The notes beneath the pieces were generated by a model, which saw nothing but the letters and a program-made list of their open reading frames with translations, did not search any database and was not told the origin of the DNA. The translations under genes were made by a program, and so were the position numbers. A stretch of 29,297 bases of DNA from a virus: positions 1-29,297 of IMG/VR virus record IMGVR_UViG_3300046816_000121. One strand, written 5' to 3'. Below, in pieces: positions 16,548-24,995 of the stretch (positions are counted from its first letter, which is position 1; every line of letters starts with the position of its first letter).

Positions 16548-17221
16548 CTCGCCTTCTATTTAGCGCGGCGCTTGTTCAGAAGTGCCCGCCGTGGCTACAG
16601 CGCACCTTCGGCGGTCCGTTCATGCGCGGGCTCGGCGACATCCTCGACACGCTCGTCGATGAGACGGTGCAAGGCGTTAAGATCCGCTTCCCCGTCGACG
16701 ACGGCGACGCACTTGCGCTCGCCACGATCGGCCGAGAGCGGCGGATCCGCCGAGGCCCAAGCGAGGCCGCAAACACGTACGCGAGCCGGATTCGCGTTTG
16801 GCTCGATTCGCATCGGACGCGCGGCAACGTGTACGCGCTCGCGACTCAGCTCTACCTATACCTCAGGGCGGGCATTAATCCGGCGTTCGAAATCGTATCC
16901 GCGAAAGGCAACCGCCTATCAGTCGACACGGCGGGAGCGATGACGCGCGATCAACTCGCGATCTGGGCGCCGTCGGGCGGATGGTCGAATATTTGGATCT
17001 TCTTCCACGTGACGTCGGCGCAGGCCGCCGCCGCCGCCGCCGATCACGAGACTTACGCCGCGGTTCCGCGCGAGTGGAGCGCAGCGCACATCAAGGACAC
17101 GACGCTCGTGTTCCTTCACGACTCGGGACGCGTGATCGGCTATCCGCCGAGCGACACGATCGGCGACGGCTACGTGCTCGGCGATGACCCGGCGGTCATC
17201 TTCACAACGGACGGACCATGA
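16544..17221 (+). CDS. Baseplate wedge protein I-like (Mu gp48-like)
   Basis: A 225-aa protein following baseplate J, where the tail protein I or gp48-type wedge component lies. The first 110 residues are helical (LGDILDTLVDETVQGVKIRF, then NTYASRIRVWLDSHRTRGN), typical of the family; the rest is beta-rich and probably anchors the fibre encoded next. Start and stop both overlap neighbours by 4 nt. Assigned mostly by synteny. Confidence 0.7.
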   Translation: MTRLLFSAALVQKCPPWLQRTFGGPFMRGLGDILDTLVDETVQGVKIRFPVDDGDALALATIGRERRIRRGPSEAANTYASRIRVWLDSHRTRGNVYALATQLYLYLRAGINPAFEIVSAKGNRLSVDTAGAMTRDQLAIWAPSGGWSNIWIFFHVTSAQAAAAAADHETYAAVPREWSAAHIKDTTLVFLHDSGRVIGYPPSDTIGDGYVLGDDPAVIFTTDGP

Positions 17222-18312
17222 CGATCAACCTGACAGACGTGAGCGCATTCTCGAGTCCAGTGCGAGCGCCGAAAGACGGCGACGCCGACGCGCAGGCGAC
17301 CTACGAGCCGTGCTTCCAAGACGTCGCGAACCGCACACGGCGGCTCCTCGACTTCTTCTACGAGATCCAGATTCAGACACTGCTAGGCCCGGGGACGTTC
17401 GACACGACGCCGAACGAGCTTGTCGACTTCGCGTTTCGCGCTGGCGTGAACGACTCCGACGACGCGATCGCCGTAGCGGTCGGAGTCTCGAGTCACATCT
17501 TCCTGTCGCGCGACTCGGGCGCCGCGTGGGATATCGCGAGCACGATCCCGACGGCGAGTTATCGGTCGGCCGTTTACGGAAACGCCGACTCGATTTTCGT
17601 CGCGGTCGGCGACACCGGGAAGATCAGCTCGTCGCCGGATGGCGACACATGGACCGCACGCACGAGCGGTACTAGCGAGCACTTGACATGGGTCTGCTAC
17701 ACCGGAGCGGGATCCGGGATCTTCGTCGTCGTCGGGCAGAACGGAACGATCCTCACGTCGACTAACGGCACGGCCTACACCGCGCGCACGAGCGGGACCG
17801 CGCACCACCTCAACGGCGTCGCGACCGACAACAGCCTTCTCGTTGCGGTCGGAAACACGGGGACGATCCTCACGAGCTCGGACAACGGCGTGACGTGGAT
17901 CACGCGCACGACTCCGGGAACCGACAACCTCAAGTCGATCGTTTGGGACGCGAAGCACTCGACATGGATCGCCGGTGGGTTCGGAGGAATCATCTGGACG
18001 TCGCCGACCGGCACGACATGGACCGCGGTCGCTGACGTTCCAGACGGCGACTACTACAGCCTCGACGTGAACCCGCACACCGGAATGGTCGTCGCGCGGA
18101 TCAACCCGAGCGACGCCACCAAAGCAAACTATGCCTATTCGCTCGACGGCGGGCAGGACTGGTTCCCGCTGAACTTCATCGGCGACACGACCGGCAACTG
18201 GCAAGGGCTCCGGTACGACACGAGCGCGGGCATCTGGCTCTTCGGAAGCACGCCCGACGGCACACACGGCGGAGTGTACCGCTCGATCCGCATCTTCCCG
18301 ACGGTCACCTAA
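17218..18312 (+). CDS. Beta-propeller tail fibre / receptor-binding protein
   Basis: A 364-aa protein. Residues 1-60 form a short N-terminal segment probably attaching to the baseplate. The rest is a beta-propeller with Asp-box (BNR-like) repeats of the form S-x-D/N-x-G-x-x-W: SRDSGAAW, SPDGDTWTARTS, STNGTAYTARTS, SSDNGVTW, SPTGTTWTAV and SLDGGQDW, six in all. Interspersed VAVGNTGTILTSS-type strands match Ycf48/sialidase-like propellers. Asp-box propellers often bind carbohydrate. It is the first gene after the baseplate and so is the best candidate for the main adhesin; no sialidase catalytic site is evident. Confidence 0.7.
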   Translation: MTINLTDVSAFSSPVRAPKDGDADAQATYEPCFQDVANRTRRLLDFFYEIQIQTLLGPGTFDTTPNELVDFAFRAGVNDSDDAIAVAVGVSSHIFLSRDSGAAWDIASTIPTASYRSAVYGNADSIFVAVGDTGKISSSPDGDTWTARTSGTSEHLTWVCYTGAGSGIFVVVGQNGTILTSTNGTAYTARTSGTAHHLNGVATDNSLLVAVGNTGTILTSSDNGVTWITRTTPGTDNLKSIVWDAKHSTWIAGGFGGIIWTSPTGTTWTAVADVPDGDYYSLDVNPHTGMVVARINPSDATKANYAYSLDGGQDWFPLNFIGDTTGNWQGLRYDTSAGIWLFGSTPDGTHGGVYRSIRIFPTVT

Positions 18313-18326
18313 CAGGAGAATTCGAA

Positions 18327-18746
18327 ATGGTACGCGTTGACGAAAATCCCGGTCACGTCTGCGGCTCCGAGTCGCGCGAGGGCGGTTGGCAATATCCGAA
18401 CCTCGACAACGCCGGAGTTGTGATCACGCTTCCGGTCGGTCAAGAGGGCGAGCACGTCAACATTCAATGGATGCCCGTTGACGTGAACGCCGGTCCGCTT
18501 CTTTGGGGGTACTTCGCGACCTTAGAAGCGGCGGAAGCCGGTTTCGACACGACGACATCGAGCGGTGACACGGGCGTTCCCGTTCCGAACGCGCCTAGAA
18601 AGATGGAACGCGGCGGAGAGGACCGACAGGTTCCGCACGGTCGGCGTTTTCTTCGTCTTCAGGCGGCGACCACTGGAAAGATCTTCGCGCTCGTCTCGAG
18701 CGCCGACAAGCATCGCAACCCGACCGGCACGGATCCGGACGTCTAA
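18327..18746 (+). CDS. Unknown small structural protein in the fibre region
   Basis: A 139-aa protein not recognised. It begins with a Cys-containing segment (GHVCGSESREGGWQYPNLDN) and has a beta-rich central part (VVITLPVGQEGEHVNIQWMP). It has a good ribosome binding site (AGGAG at 18314-18318) and lies between two fibre-type genes. It may be a fibre adaptor or cap; nothing more can be supported. Confidence 0.7.
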   Translation: MVRVDENPGHVCGSESREGGWQYPNLDNAGVVITLPVGQEGEHVNIQWMPVDVNAGPLLWGYFATLEAAEAGFDTTTSSGDTGVPVPNAPRKMERGGEDRQVPHGRRFLRLQAATTGKIFALVSSADKHRNPTGTDPDV

Positions 18747-18761
18747 AGGAGCGCGGAGAAA

Positions 18762-19235
18762 ATGACGACGAGTATCAGCACAGATTTTGCGGTCGATTGC
18801 CTGAAACACTTCTTTCAGAACGCCGCGATCGCGCACATGGGAGACGCGGCCGGCGTTCTCGCGTCGTCGACGGCGGGCTCGATCTTCGTGTCGCTACACA
18901 CGGCGCTTCCGAGCGGGAAGCAGAACAGCAACGAATACGCCGACTCCGGATACGCGCGGCAAGCCGTTGCGCGGAGCTCGGCGGGATGGACGCTCACGAG
19001 CACACCCGACGGCAACGGCGAGGTGTTCATGGTCAACGCTGGCGTGATCCTCTTTCCCGCGGTCGTCGCGACTCCGGGGATCATCACGCACGCGTCGGTC
19101 GGGCTTCAAGTGAGCGGCGCAACGGAGCGGAAGTATTCCGTCGCTCTCGCGAGTCCGGTCGCCCTCGTCGTCGGCGACCCCTTCGAGTTCGCCGCGGGAC
19201 AACTCAAAATCGCAATCGCGGTCGATGACGCATGA
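18762..19235 (+). CDS. Small tail-fibre-type protein
   Basis: A 157-aa beta-rich protein with the pattern SIFVSLHTALPSG then NSNEYADSGYARQAVARSS, seen in a recurrent family of small phage fibre or baseplate-associated proteins (LHT-xDP / N-E-Y-GYAR type). GGAG at 18753-18756 precedes ATG 18762. Its TGA overlaps the next ATG. Possibly an adaptor or knob for adjacent fibres. Confidence 0.6.
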   Translation: MTTSISTDFAVDCLKHFFQNAAIAHMGDAAGVLASSTAGSIFVSLHTALPSGKQNSNEYADSGYARQAVARSSAGWTLTSTPDGNGEVFMVNAGVILFPAVVATPGIITHASVGLQVSGATERKYSVALASPVALVVGDPFEFAAGQLKIAIAVDDA

Positions 19236-20050
19236 TCAACCGGCGTCTAAATAGGCCGCAACCGGGAGTGCAAACGCCGAACGTGCTTACGATCGACCAG
19301 ATCGCGCGCGCTCACATTCTCGCCGGACTCGGCGCGGATCTCACGGCGACGGGCAAGATCTATTCGCCGCTGGACATCGACGCGGCGAATCTGAAGTTTT
19401 GGCTCCGCCCCGATGCGTTGGCACTCACTCTCGTGAGCAGCACGCACATTTCGCAGATCAATGATCAGTCGGGAACGGGCGACAGCAATAAGAACGCGAT
19501 CCAGGCGACGGATGGCAAGCGCCCGATCCTCACCGCGAGCGACGCGGCATACAACAACCGCCCGACGATGACCTTCAACGGGTCGCAGCTTCACAGCGTC
19601 GGAAACTGGGCAGCCTCGCAAGCGCAGCCGTTCACGATCTATCTCGTCGGGCAATCTGCGGCCGGACACGCGCAGCAAGCGTTCTTGGACGACTCGGCCG
19701 GTACGAGCGTGATCTACGCGACCGACACCTCGAACGATCTGGCGATCTATGCCGGCGTGTCGCTGAGCTCGACGACCGTTACGACGAACCCGTCTGTCAT
19801 GTGCCTCGTGTTCAACGGCGCGTCGAGCGCGATTTACGTCAACGACGCGACGACGGCGAAGGCAACCGGCAACGCGAGCGGCGCGGCGCTGGTGTCGACC
19901 GTTCTCGGCGACAACGCAGGCGGAACGACACCGCTCAACGGAAAGATCGCCGACTCCGCTGGATACGCCGGCGCGCACAACCAGGCGACCCGCTCCGCAA
20001 TGATGGCGGCCTACGCCGGCAAGCGGTACGCGATCTCCGTCACACCATAA
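19232..20050 (+). CDS. LamG/concanavalin-like fibre domain protein
   Basis: A 272-aa protein. After an about 45-residue N-terminal helical segment (LTIDQIARAHILAGLGADLT), it shows the pattern of LamG-like lectin folds in phage fibres: DAANLKFWLRPDAL, ISQINDQSGTGDSNKNAIQA, NNRPTMTFNGS and a closing AAYAGKRYAISVTP. These domains bind sugars or other surface ligands. It overlaps the previous gene by ATGA and is followed by another beta-rich protein of similar size. Confidence 0.62.
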   Translation: MINRRLNRPQPGVQTPNVLTIDQIARAHILAGLGADLTATGKIYSPLDIDAANLKFWLRPDALALTLVSSTHISQINDQSGTGDSNKNAIQATDGKRPILTASDAAYNNRPTMTFNGSQLHSVGNWAASQAQPFTIYLVGQSAAGHAQQAFLDDSAGTSVIYATDTSNDLAIYAGVSLSSTTVTTNPSVMCLVFNGASSAIYVNDATTAKATGNASGAALVSTVLGDNAGGTTPLNGKIADSAGYAGAHNQATRSAMMAAYAGKRYAISVTP

Positions 20051-20058
20051 GGAACGAA

Positions 20059-20844
20059 ATGACCAGCGAGATCAGATTCTGCAAACCAGCGCCGATCGAA
20101 CCTCAGAAGATCGAGGGGCGCACGCACGCGACGCCGGACGAGGTCACTGCGTTTGTCTCCGGTCTTCGCCAGATGACCGGGCTTAGCGGCTGGACAGGAA
20201 GCCAGCGGTACGAGGCGGATTCCGGTAAAGGCTTCGGCGACTCGGTCACCATGACGGTCGGCGTGCTCTATCGGCTAGACGCCGTGCCCACTCCGGCGAC
20301 GCAAGAGATCATCGGAGGCCGCCTCACGACAAACACGGGCGGTGTGCAGGTCGGGATCGACGACGGCTCTACAGCGCAGGGCTATTGCTTCGTATCGGGC
20401 TCCGGCGATTCGGCGCTCGCCTTGCAGGCGACCTACCAGGCTGGCGACGTCGGCAAGGTCTTCTTCGACGTCTACGTGGTGAAGACGCTCTCGATCCGTC
20501 CATTCCGACAGGGGATCGTCGGGACCGAGACCGGAGTCCACAACCTCGCCGCCGCCCCGGGGGGCTCGGAGCTAATTCTCGGCGACGCAACGCATCCTCC
20601 GACGCACGTCACCTTGATCGGCATCGCTGCATGCAATGCGACGGAGCTTTCGGACGCCGACGTCCTAGCTTGGTACAACAACGTGAACGCTCAGTGCGAT
20701 CTCGTTGCCGCACCCTCCGGCACCACGGATCTTTATAAAGCGGCCGACGCCGGGGCGACTTGGGTTCCTCGCGTCGGAAGTGTGACGCTCACGCGTGTCG
20801 GAAGCGCTCTCACGAGCGAAACCTTCCATCCGGACTTTGCGTGA
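20059..20844 (+). CDS. Second beta-rich fibre-region protein, LamG-like candidate
   Basis: A 261-aa protein with beta-strand character: VTMTVGVLYRLDAVPTP, GGVQVGIDDGSTAQGYCFVS, then a possible LamG end (LSDADVLAWYNNVNAQCDLV). GGAA at 20051-20054 precedes ATG 20059. The adjacent similar-sized gene at 19232 suggests a paired set of adhesion proteins. Similarity to LamG is a weak, by-eye reading. Confidence 0.5.
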   Translation: MTSEIRFCKPAPIEPQKIEGRTHATPDEVTAFVSGLRQMTGLSGWTGSQRYEADSGKGFGDSVTMTVGVLYRLDAVPTPATQEIIGGRLTTNTGGVQVGIDDGSTAQGYCFVSGSGDSALALQATYQAGDVGKVFFDVYVVKTLSIRPFRQGIVGTETGVHNLAAAPGGSELILGDATHPPTHVTLIGIAACNATELSDADVLAWYNNVNAQCDLVAAPSGTTDLYKAADAGATWVPRVGSVTLTRVGSALTSETFHPDFA

Positions 20845-21362
20845 CCGCCGTCTTCGCGCTTTCGAAGCTCTTCGACGACGTCTCCGCGCGGTTCGCGGAT
20901 GAGCATACAAACGTCCAGAACGTCTTCGGATGGCGCGAACCCGAGAAGCGCACGGGCGCGATGCGCGTTGTTTGGGTTCCGGGCGACGACAAAGGCGACG
21001 CCGGGAAGATTGCGCCCCCAAGAAACCCGGGGGGCAATCCACGCTCACTCGGGACGCTCCTCGAGTCGTTCACAGTCTATTGCGAAGGCGTCGATGCGTC
21101 GCAGCCTGAAAACGAGCGCGCCCAGTACGAAGCCGCGCGCGCCGTATACGACACGTGGTTTCGCGCGGTCTACCTCGCGGCCCATGGAACGTACACGGTC
21201 GAAAAAACGGAATGGTTGATCGACAAGAAGGAACGCCGCTACGGCGCGACGATTCGAGTCGTCTGCACGGTGCAGGCGAAGATCCCGGATACGGCAAGCG
21301 CTGTGATGCCCGCGGACGCGACCGCGATCATCGGCATGGAGCTCGACGACAGTGTCGGCTGA
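20841..21362 (+). CDS. Tail-terminator-like protein among fibre genes
   Basis: A 173-aa protein whose middle part (LGTLLESFTVYCEGVDASQP, YEAARAVYDTWFRAVYLAAH, then TYTVEKTEWLIDKKERRYGA) has the strand-helix-strand character of the small tail terminator or neck family (in Mu, gp37 position). Such proteins are usually encoded between head and tail genes; here the gene lies after the fibres. GTG 20841 overlaps the previous stop, and the end overlaps the next GTG by 11 nt. No sequence motif is decisive, so an unrelated adaptor is possible. Confidence 0.4.
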   Translation: MTAVFALSKLFDDVSARFADEHTNVQNVFGWREPEKRTGAMRVVWVPGDDKGDAGKIAPPRNPGGNPRSLGTLLESFTVYCEGVDASQPENERAQYEAARAVYDTWFRAVYLAAHGTYTVEKTEWLIDKKERRYGATIRVVCTVQAKIPDTASAVMPADATAIIGMELDDSVG

Positions 21363-22587
21363 CCAAGATCTCGTCGTCGTCGCGACTCCGCCAAACCCTC
21401 AACCGGCCGGAGCGGTCGACGTACGCGATCACGGCGCGACCGGAGACGGTTCGACGGTTGACACAGCCGCGTTTACTGCTGCGATTGCCGCCGCGGGCGA
21501 GGGCGGTACCGTCTGGATCCCTGACGGGACGTACATCGTAAACAACGTGCAACCGCTCGAAGGCCAGACACTGATCGGCCAGAGTACGGCGGCCGTAGCG
21601 AAGAAGGATCCCATCGACGGCAACGCGGTGATCACGTGCGTCGCTCCGAACGTGATCATTGATGGGCTCGGCGTCGATCTCGTGTCTCCAGTGAATTTCG
21701 CTATTGGGATCTATCTGAACACGGCCGCATGCATTGTGCGGCGCTGCCGAATATTCGACTCGCGTCTTCTTCGAAGCGGACCGGGATGGACTGGCAACGG
21801 CGGCCCGCCGTTCACCGTCCACGCGATCCTCGCGCGCGATGGCGCTCACGTGATCGAGGACAACGAGACCGATCGCTCTCAAATCAAGGCCATCGGATCC
21901 GGGTATGTGATTCAGCGCAACGTGTGCCGCGGTTCAGCAAACTTCGCGATCTCGGCCGTGCTCGAGTCTGACGGCGAGACCGTATCGAGCGTCGAGATTC
22001 TCAACAACACGATCCTCGATCCAGCAAACCAAGGAGGAATCTATGCCGGCTCCGACATCAACAACGCGCCGACCGGCGAATACCGCAACCTAACAATCCG
22101 AGGGAACACGATCGTTGGATCGTGGGCGCGAGAGGTACCAGCGAACACCGGATGCTCGCAAATCGTCGCCCGCCCGTGCCGCGTGTCGGTCGGATGGACG
22201 ATCGAGGACAACACGATCGTATGCACGGATCCGAATCCGCCGAGCAACAGCAACGGGATCGTAATGGACTGCATTGGCTCCTCGCTCACGGATGCGGTGA
22301 TCCGCAACAACAGCTGCTCAGGCGTCGACTTCTACGGGCTCCTGCTTCAGTCGAAGCTCGAGAACGTCACGGTTCAGAGCAACAAGTTCGGGCCCGACCG
22401 CGGCACGCTCATTACGGCGCGCGGCGACGGACCTTCTACGGTGACGCTCCTCGACAACGAGACTAGCAAGATCGTGCTCAACGCGTTCGAGCAGGACTTG
22501 ACCGCGACGCTCCTGCGCAACGCGTTCTCGTCGATCGACAAGATCAACACAGCCGGAACGGTCACCTGCATCGGGCAGGGCGCATGA
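21352..22587 (+). CDS. Tailspike with pectate-lyase-type beta-helix
   Basis: A 411-aa protein. Residues about 20-70 show the pectate-lyase superfamily entry motif (VDVRDHGATGDGSTVDTAAF, then GGTVWIPDGTYIV). The following region has parallel beta-helix repeats (IEDNETDRSQIKAIG, SVEILNNTILDPA, LTIRGNTIVG, WTIEDNTIV, VIRNNSCSG). Such spikes bind and often degrade capsule or O-antigen. It has almost no N-terminal anchor, so it may be attached by a neighbour. Catalytic residues cannot be assigned. Confidence 0.75.
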   Translation: MSADQDLVVVATPPNPQPAGAVDVRDHGATGDGSTVDTAAFTAAIAAAGEGGTVWIPDGTYIVNNVQPLEGQTLIGQSTAAVAKKDPIDGNAVITCVAPNVIIDGLGVDLVSPVNFAIGIYLNTAACIVRRCRIFDSRLLRSGPGWTGNGGPPFTVHAILARDGAHVIEDNETDRSQIKAIGSGYVIQRNVCRGSANFAISAVLESDGETVSSVEILNNTILDPANQGGIYAGSDINNAPTGEYRNLTIRGNTIVGSWAREVPANTGCSQIVARPCRVSVGWTIEDNTIVCTDPNPPSNSNGIVMDCIGSSLTDAVIRNNSCSGVDFYGLLLQSKLENVTVQSNKFGPDRGTLITARGDGPSTVTLLDNETSKIVLNAFEQDLTATLLRNAFSSIDKINTAGTVTCIGQGA

Positions 22588-22901
22588 GCATCGACACGGA
22601 AGCCGAAGAAGCCTATCGGCGCTTCGGCGGTCCGCGTCGGTCGGATCCAGCGAAGTCCGCGGTTACTTGGGCATGGGTCGGTAAGGCGATGCTCGGCGGC
22701 TCGCTCGTGTTTCTCATGTACCAAGCGCAACACGTTGTCGGAAGCGTCGACGCCGCGCGAGATCAGATCGCGGCCGCACGCACTGACCTCGCCGTGCTCC
22801 GCGGTCAGCTCGACGACTCACAACGCCAATCGGCCGCGCTCGAGCGACGCGTCGAGACACTCGAGACGAAGATCCTTGGAGGCGCGATGGGAGGCCGCTA
22901 G
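22584..22901 (+). CDS. Membrane coiled-coil protein of the lysis region
   Basis: A 105-aa protein with one transmembrane segment at about 27-48 (AVTWAWVGKAMLGGSLVFLM) and a C-terminal coiled coil (about 52-98; RDQIAAARTDLAVLRGQLDD, ALERRVETLETK). It overlaps the tailspike stop. The layout, one membrane helix plus periplasmic or cytoplasmic coiled coil, resembles an i-spanin or a holin-associated protein. It could partner the lipoprotein at 23431. Confidence 0.5.
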   Translation: MSIDTEAEEAYRRFGGPRRSDPAKSAVTWAWVGKAMLGGSLVFLMYQAQHVVGSVDAARDQIAAARTDLAVLRGQLDDSQRQSAALERRVETLETKILGGAMGGR

Positions 22902-22908
22902 CGCGCTG

Positions 22909-22970
22909 GAATCCGCTCACGAGCTCGACGAGGACCGCCCCCTTCTTTGCCCGGGGTCGCGAGCGGATTC
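22909..22970. repeat. Inverted repeat in the tail-to-lysis spacer
   Basis: GAATCCGCTC (22909-22918) and GAGCGGATTC (22961-22970) form a perfect 10-bp inverted repeat with a 42-nt loop in the 101-nt spacer before the holin gene. The loop contains a C-rich then G-rich stretch. No T-tract follows. It may affect expression of the lysis genes, or it may be chance. Confidence 0.4.
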
Positions 22971-23002
22971 GAGGGCACTAGCCCGAACGGAAGGAAACGA
23001 AC

Positions 23003-23434
23003 ATGCAAGCTCAACACTGGCAAGACGTCATTTTCCCCGCACTCGCAACGTTGCTCACGGCTCTCGCCGGGCTCGTCGCTCGAGCGGTCGGCAAGTATTT
23101 CGCGACGAAGACGAAGATCATGAGCGCAGACGCCGCGTCCGCTCTCTTCGAGAAGGTCGCCGATGATGCGATCCATTACGCCGAGCAATGGGCGAGCAAC
23201 AAGGGCAAGGCTGGCCCGGCTCCGAACGGCGCCGACAAGATGAGCGCAGCGCTCGACCGCGCGGTCTCCGAAGCGAGTCGCCTCGGGCTCGTCGACGCGG
23301 GCACGGAAGCGCTCCGAGGGGCCATCGAGGCGCGTCTCGGCAAGCTCCGCGCGTCCGTTGCTCCGCCTCCCGCCCCGGCCCCGGTCGCAGTCCCGCTCGC
23401 GGTCGCTGCACCCGTCAACACGGTGAAGCCGTGA
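23003..23434 (+). CDS. Holin, LLH-type (superfamily 6) candidate
   Basis: A 143-aa protein. It has one hydrophobic segment at about 9-30 (IFPALATLLTALAGLVARAV), then a soluble part with the LLH-holin pattern: an alpha-helical DAASALFEKVADDAIHYAEQ followed by G-K and a repeat of helices, and a Pro/Ala-rich end (VAPPPAPAPVAVPLA). GGAA-rich sequence precedes ATG 23003. Holins permeabilise the inner membrane and let the endolysin reach peptidoglycan. One membrane helix is fewer than in many holins. Confidence 0.6.
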   Translation: MQAQHWQDVIFPALATLLTALAGLVARAVGKYFATKTKIMSADAASALFEKVADDAIHYAEQWASNKGKAGPAPNGADKMSAALDRAVSEASRLGLVDAGTEALRGAIEARLGKLRASVAPPPAPAPVAVPLAVAAPVNTVKP

Positions 23435-23958
23435 GGCGCGCGCTCGACGAAGCCACGGCGCTCGCGCTGACCCTCGCGGTCATGTTCGTTCTGGCCATCG
23501 CGATCACCACGTGCCTATCCGGATGCGGCGCGTCGCTGGAGGATAAGGCGCGATTCACGCTCGAGGGCTCCGCGCATCTTTTGAATGCGGCGGACATGTC
23601 GCTGGCCGCTCATGTGCGGCGGGACTGTGCGCCGGCGGCAGGCGTTCCGGTCGCCGTCGACGCGTGCCTAGCGGCGCATCATTACGACGGACCGCGGCGA
23701 AACATCAACGAAGCCGACCGCTCATTGCGCGTTGCGGAAGCCGGGATCGACGTGGGGGCGGACGTCGCGCACGGATCTGACTGGCTTGCGGCTGGCGCCT
23801 ACTGCGCGGCAAAGGCCGTGATCGAAGCCGTGCAACTCGCCGTCGCATCGGGCGCGGAAATCTCCTCGGCACTTCACGGAACGCTTACGGCCGTCGAGTT
23901 CTTCGCAGAGCAATGTCACCCGGCAGCAACGAGCAGCGCGGAGGGTCATTCACCATGA
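23431..23958 (+). CDS. Lipoprotein with lipobox
   Basis: A 175-aa protein. The N-terminus is positive then hydrophobic (LALTLAVMFVLAIAITTC, residues 11-28) and ends in the lipobox L29-S30-G31-C32, so C32 would be lipidated. The mature part is Ala-rich with further Cys residues (RRDCAPAAGVPVAVDACLA, AYCAA, EQCHP) that might form disulfides. GTG 23431 overlaps the holin TGA. It may be an o-spanin-like outer membrane protein or a superinfection-exclusion lipoprotein. Confidence 0.65.
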   Translation: MRRALDEATALALTLAVMFVLAIAITTCLSGCGASLEDKARFTLEGSAHLLNAADMSLAAHVRRDCAPAAGVPVAVDACLAAHHYDGPRRNINEADRSLRVAEAGIDVGADVAHGSDWLAAGAYCAAKAVIEAVQLAVASGAEISSALHGTLTAVEFFAEQCHPAATSSAEGHSP

Positions 23959-24134
23959 CGACTATCGAACAGGCCATTTTCGATTTCGTGGGCACGGCGG
24001 TCAAAGAGGCGCCCGAGTTCGTCGACATGATCGAGCGCGCGATCGGACATCACAAGCCGAAGCGCGTCGAGGAAGTGCGGCCGGCGGAGTCGTTCACGGA
24101 TCAAGCGATCGACGACCTAAAACGGGGCGAGTGA
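23955..24134 (+). CDS. Small acidic-to-basic helical protein, unknown
   Basis: A 59-aa protein (MTTIEQAIFDFVGTAVKEAP start). It looks helical, without a membrane segment. The ATG overlaps the lipoprotein stop and its own stop abuts the endolysin start. A small regulator or accessory of lysis is conceivable; not identified. Confidence 0.6.
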   Translation: MTTIEQAIFDFVGTAVKEAPEFVDMIERAIGHHKPKRVEEVRPAESFTDQAIDDLKRGE

Positions 24135-24994
24135 TGCCAACCGGCGCACTCGAAGCGATTCTCTCGGATCGCGTCTCGCTTTGGGACGTCTCGCCGATGC
24201 TCGAGCGGACGCCCAACGAAGAGACGCGCGATCCGGATGCGATCCGCTTTCTCATCGTCCACAAGACCGGAGCGAACGGCCGAGCGGGACTCGTCGGTCT
24301 TCAAGACTGCGTCCGCTACGTCGTGCACTCGCGCGGATTCCCCGGTCCCGCGTACACGTTCTGGCTCGCGCAACAGCCCGACCTCGACGCGATGGGGCGA
24401 TTCGTGATCTACCGTTGCCAGCCCGACACGGCGAAGAGCTGGCACACCGGACACGGCATGAACGGGATCGGCGTCGGCGCTGGTCTCCAGGGTAACTACG
24501 ATTCGCAGTGGGACTTGCTCTCGGACGGACTGCCGAAGATCGAGATCGAGCCAACCGCCGCGCAGATGGTGATGCTCGACGCGCTCGTGACGTATTGCGA
24601 GACGCGCTATCCGAAGTTCAAGGCCGACCAACTCGACGGCGCCGACTGGCTCCTGACCGGGCATTGGGAGCACGGCAAGCCGGTATGCCCTGGCGACGCG
24701 GTACGACTTTGGATCATGCGTCGACGTGGACAGACGATCGGCCCGGCGGGAGTCGGTCCCGCACTTCCGCCTCCGCGGCAAGGCGTTGATCCGTATCGCC
24801 CGTCACCTGCGCAGCTACAGGCGGCGCTCAAGCGGCTCAACTACTACGCGGGCGAGATCGACGGATCGTGGGGCTTCCAGTCACGCGACGCGCTCGAGCG
24901 ATTCCAAAAGGCGTCAGGGCTCGAGGACGATGGCGTGTACGGGCCGAAGACTGCGGCGGCTCTCGAGGCTGCGCACGGATTCGACGGGGCGTGA
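24131..24994 (+). CDS. Endolysin: N-acetylmuramoyl-L-alanine amidase with C-terminal peptidoglycan-binding domain
   Basis: A 287-aa enzyme that cuts the amide bond between MurNAc and L-Ala. The Amidase_2-type domain (about 25-200) has likely zinc ligands H44 (FLIVHKTG), H178 (LLTGHWEHGK) and C186 (VCPGDAV), plus HTGHGMNGIGVGAGLQGNYD. A PG_binding_1-type domain follows at about 227-281 (LQAALKRLNYYAGEIDG, DALERFQKASGLEDDGVYGP). No signal peptide is seen, so it needs a holin. Start is GTG 24131 or ATG 24134 (one codon later). Confidence 0.9.
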   Translation: MMPTGALEAILSDRVSLWDVSPMLERTPNEETRDPDAIRFLIVHKTGANGRAGLVGLQDCVRYVVHSRGFPGPAYTFWLAQQPDLDAMGRFVIYRCQPDTAKSWHTGHGMNGIGVGAGLQGNYDSQWDLLSDGLPKIEIEPTAAQMVMLDALVTYCETRYPKFKADQLDGADWLLTGHWEHGKPVCPGDAVRLWIMRRRGQTIGPAGVGPALPPPRQGVDPYRPSPAQLQAALKRLNYYAGEIDGSWGFQSRDALERFQKASGLEDDGVYGPKTAAALEAAHGFDGA

Positions 24995-24995
24995 C

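Noticed and set aside
17218-22587. Diversity-generating retroelement in the fibre region
   Set aside because: No reverse transcriptase gene and no template/variable repeat pair was seen.
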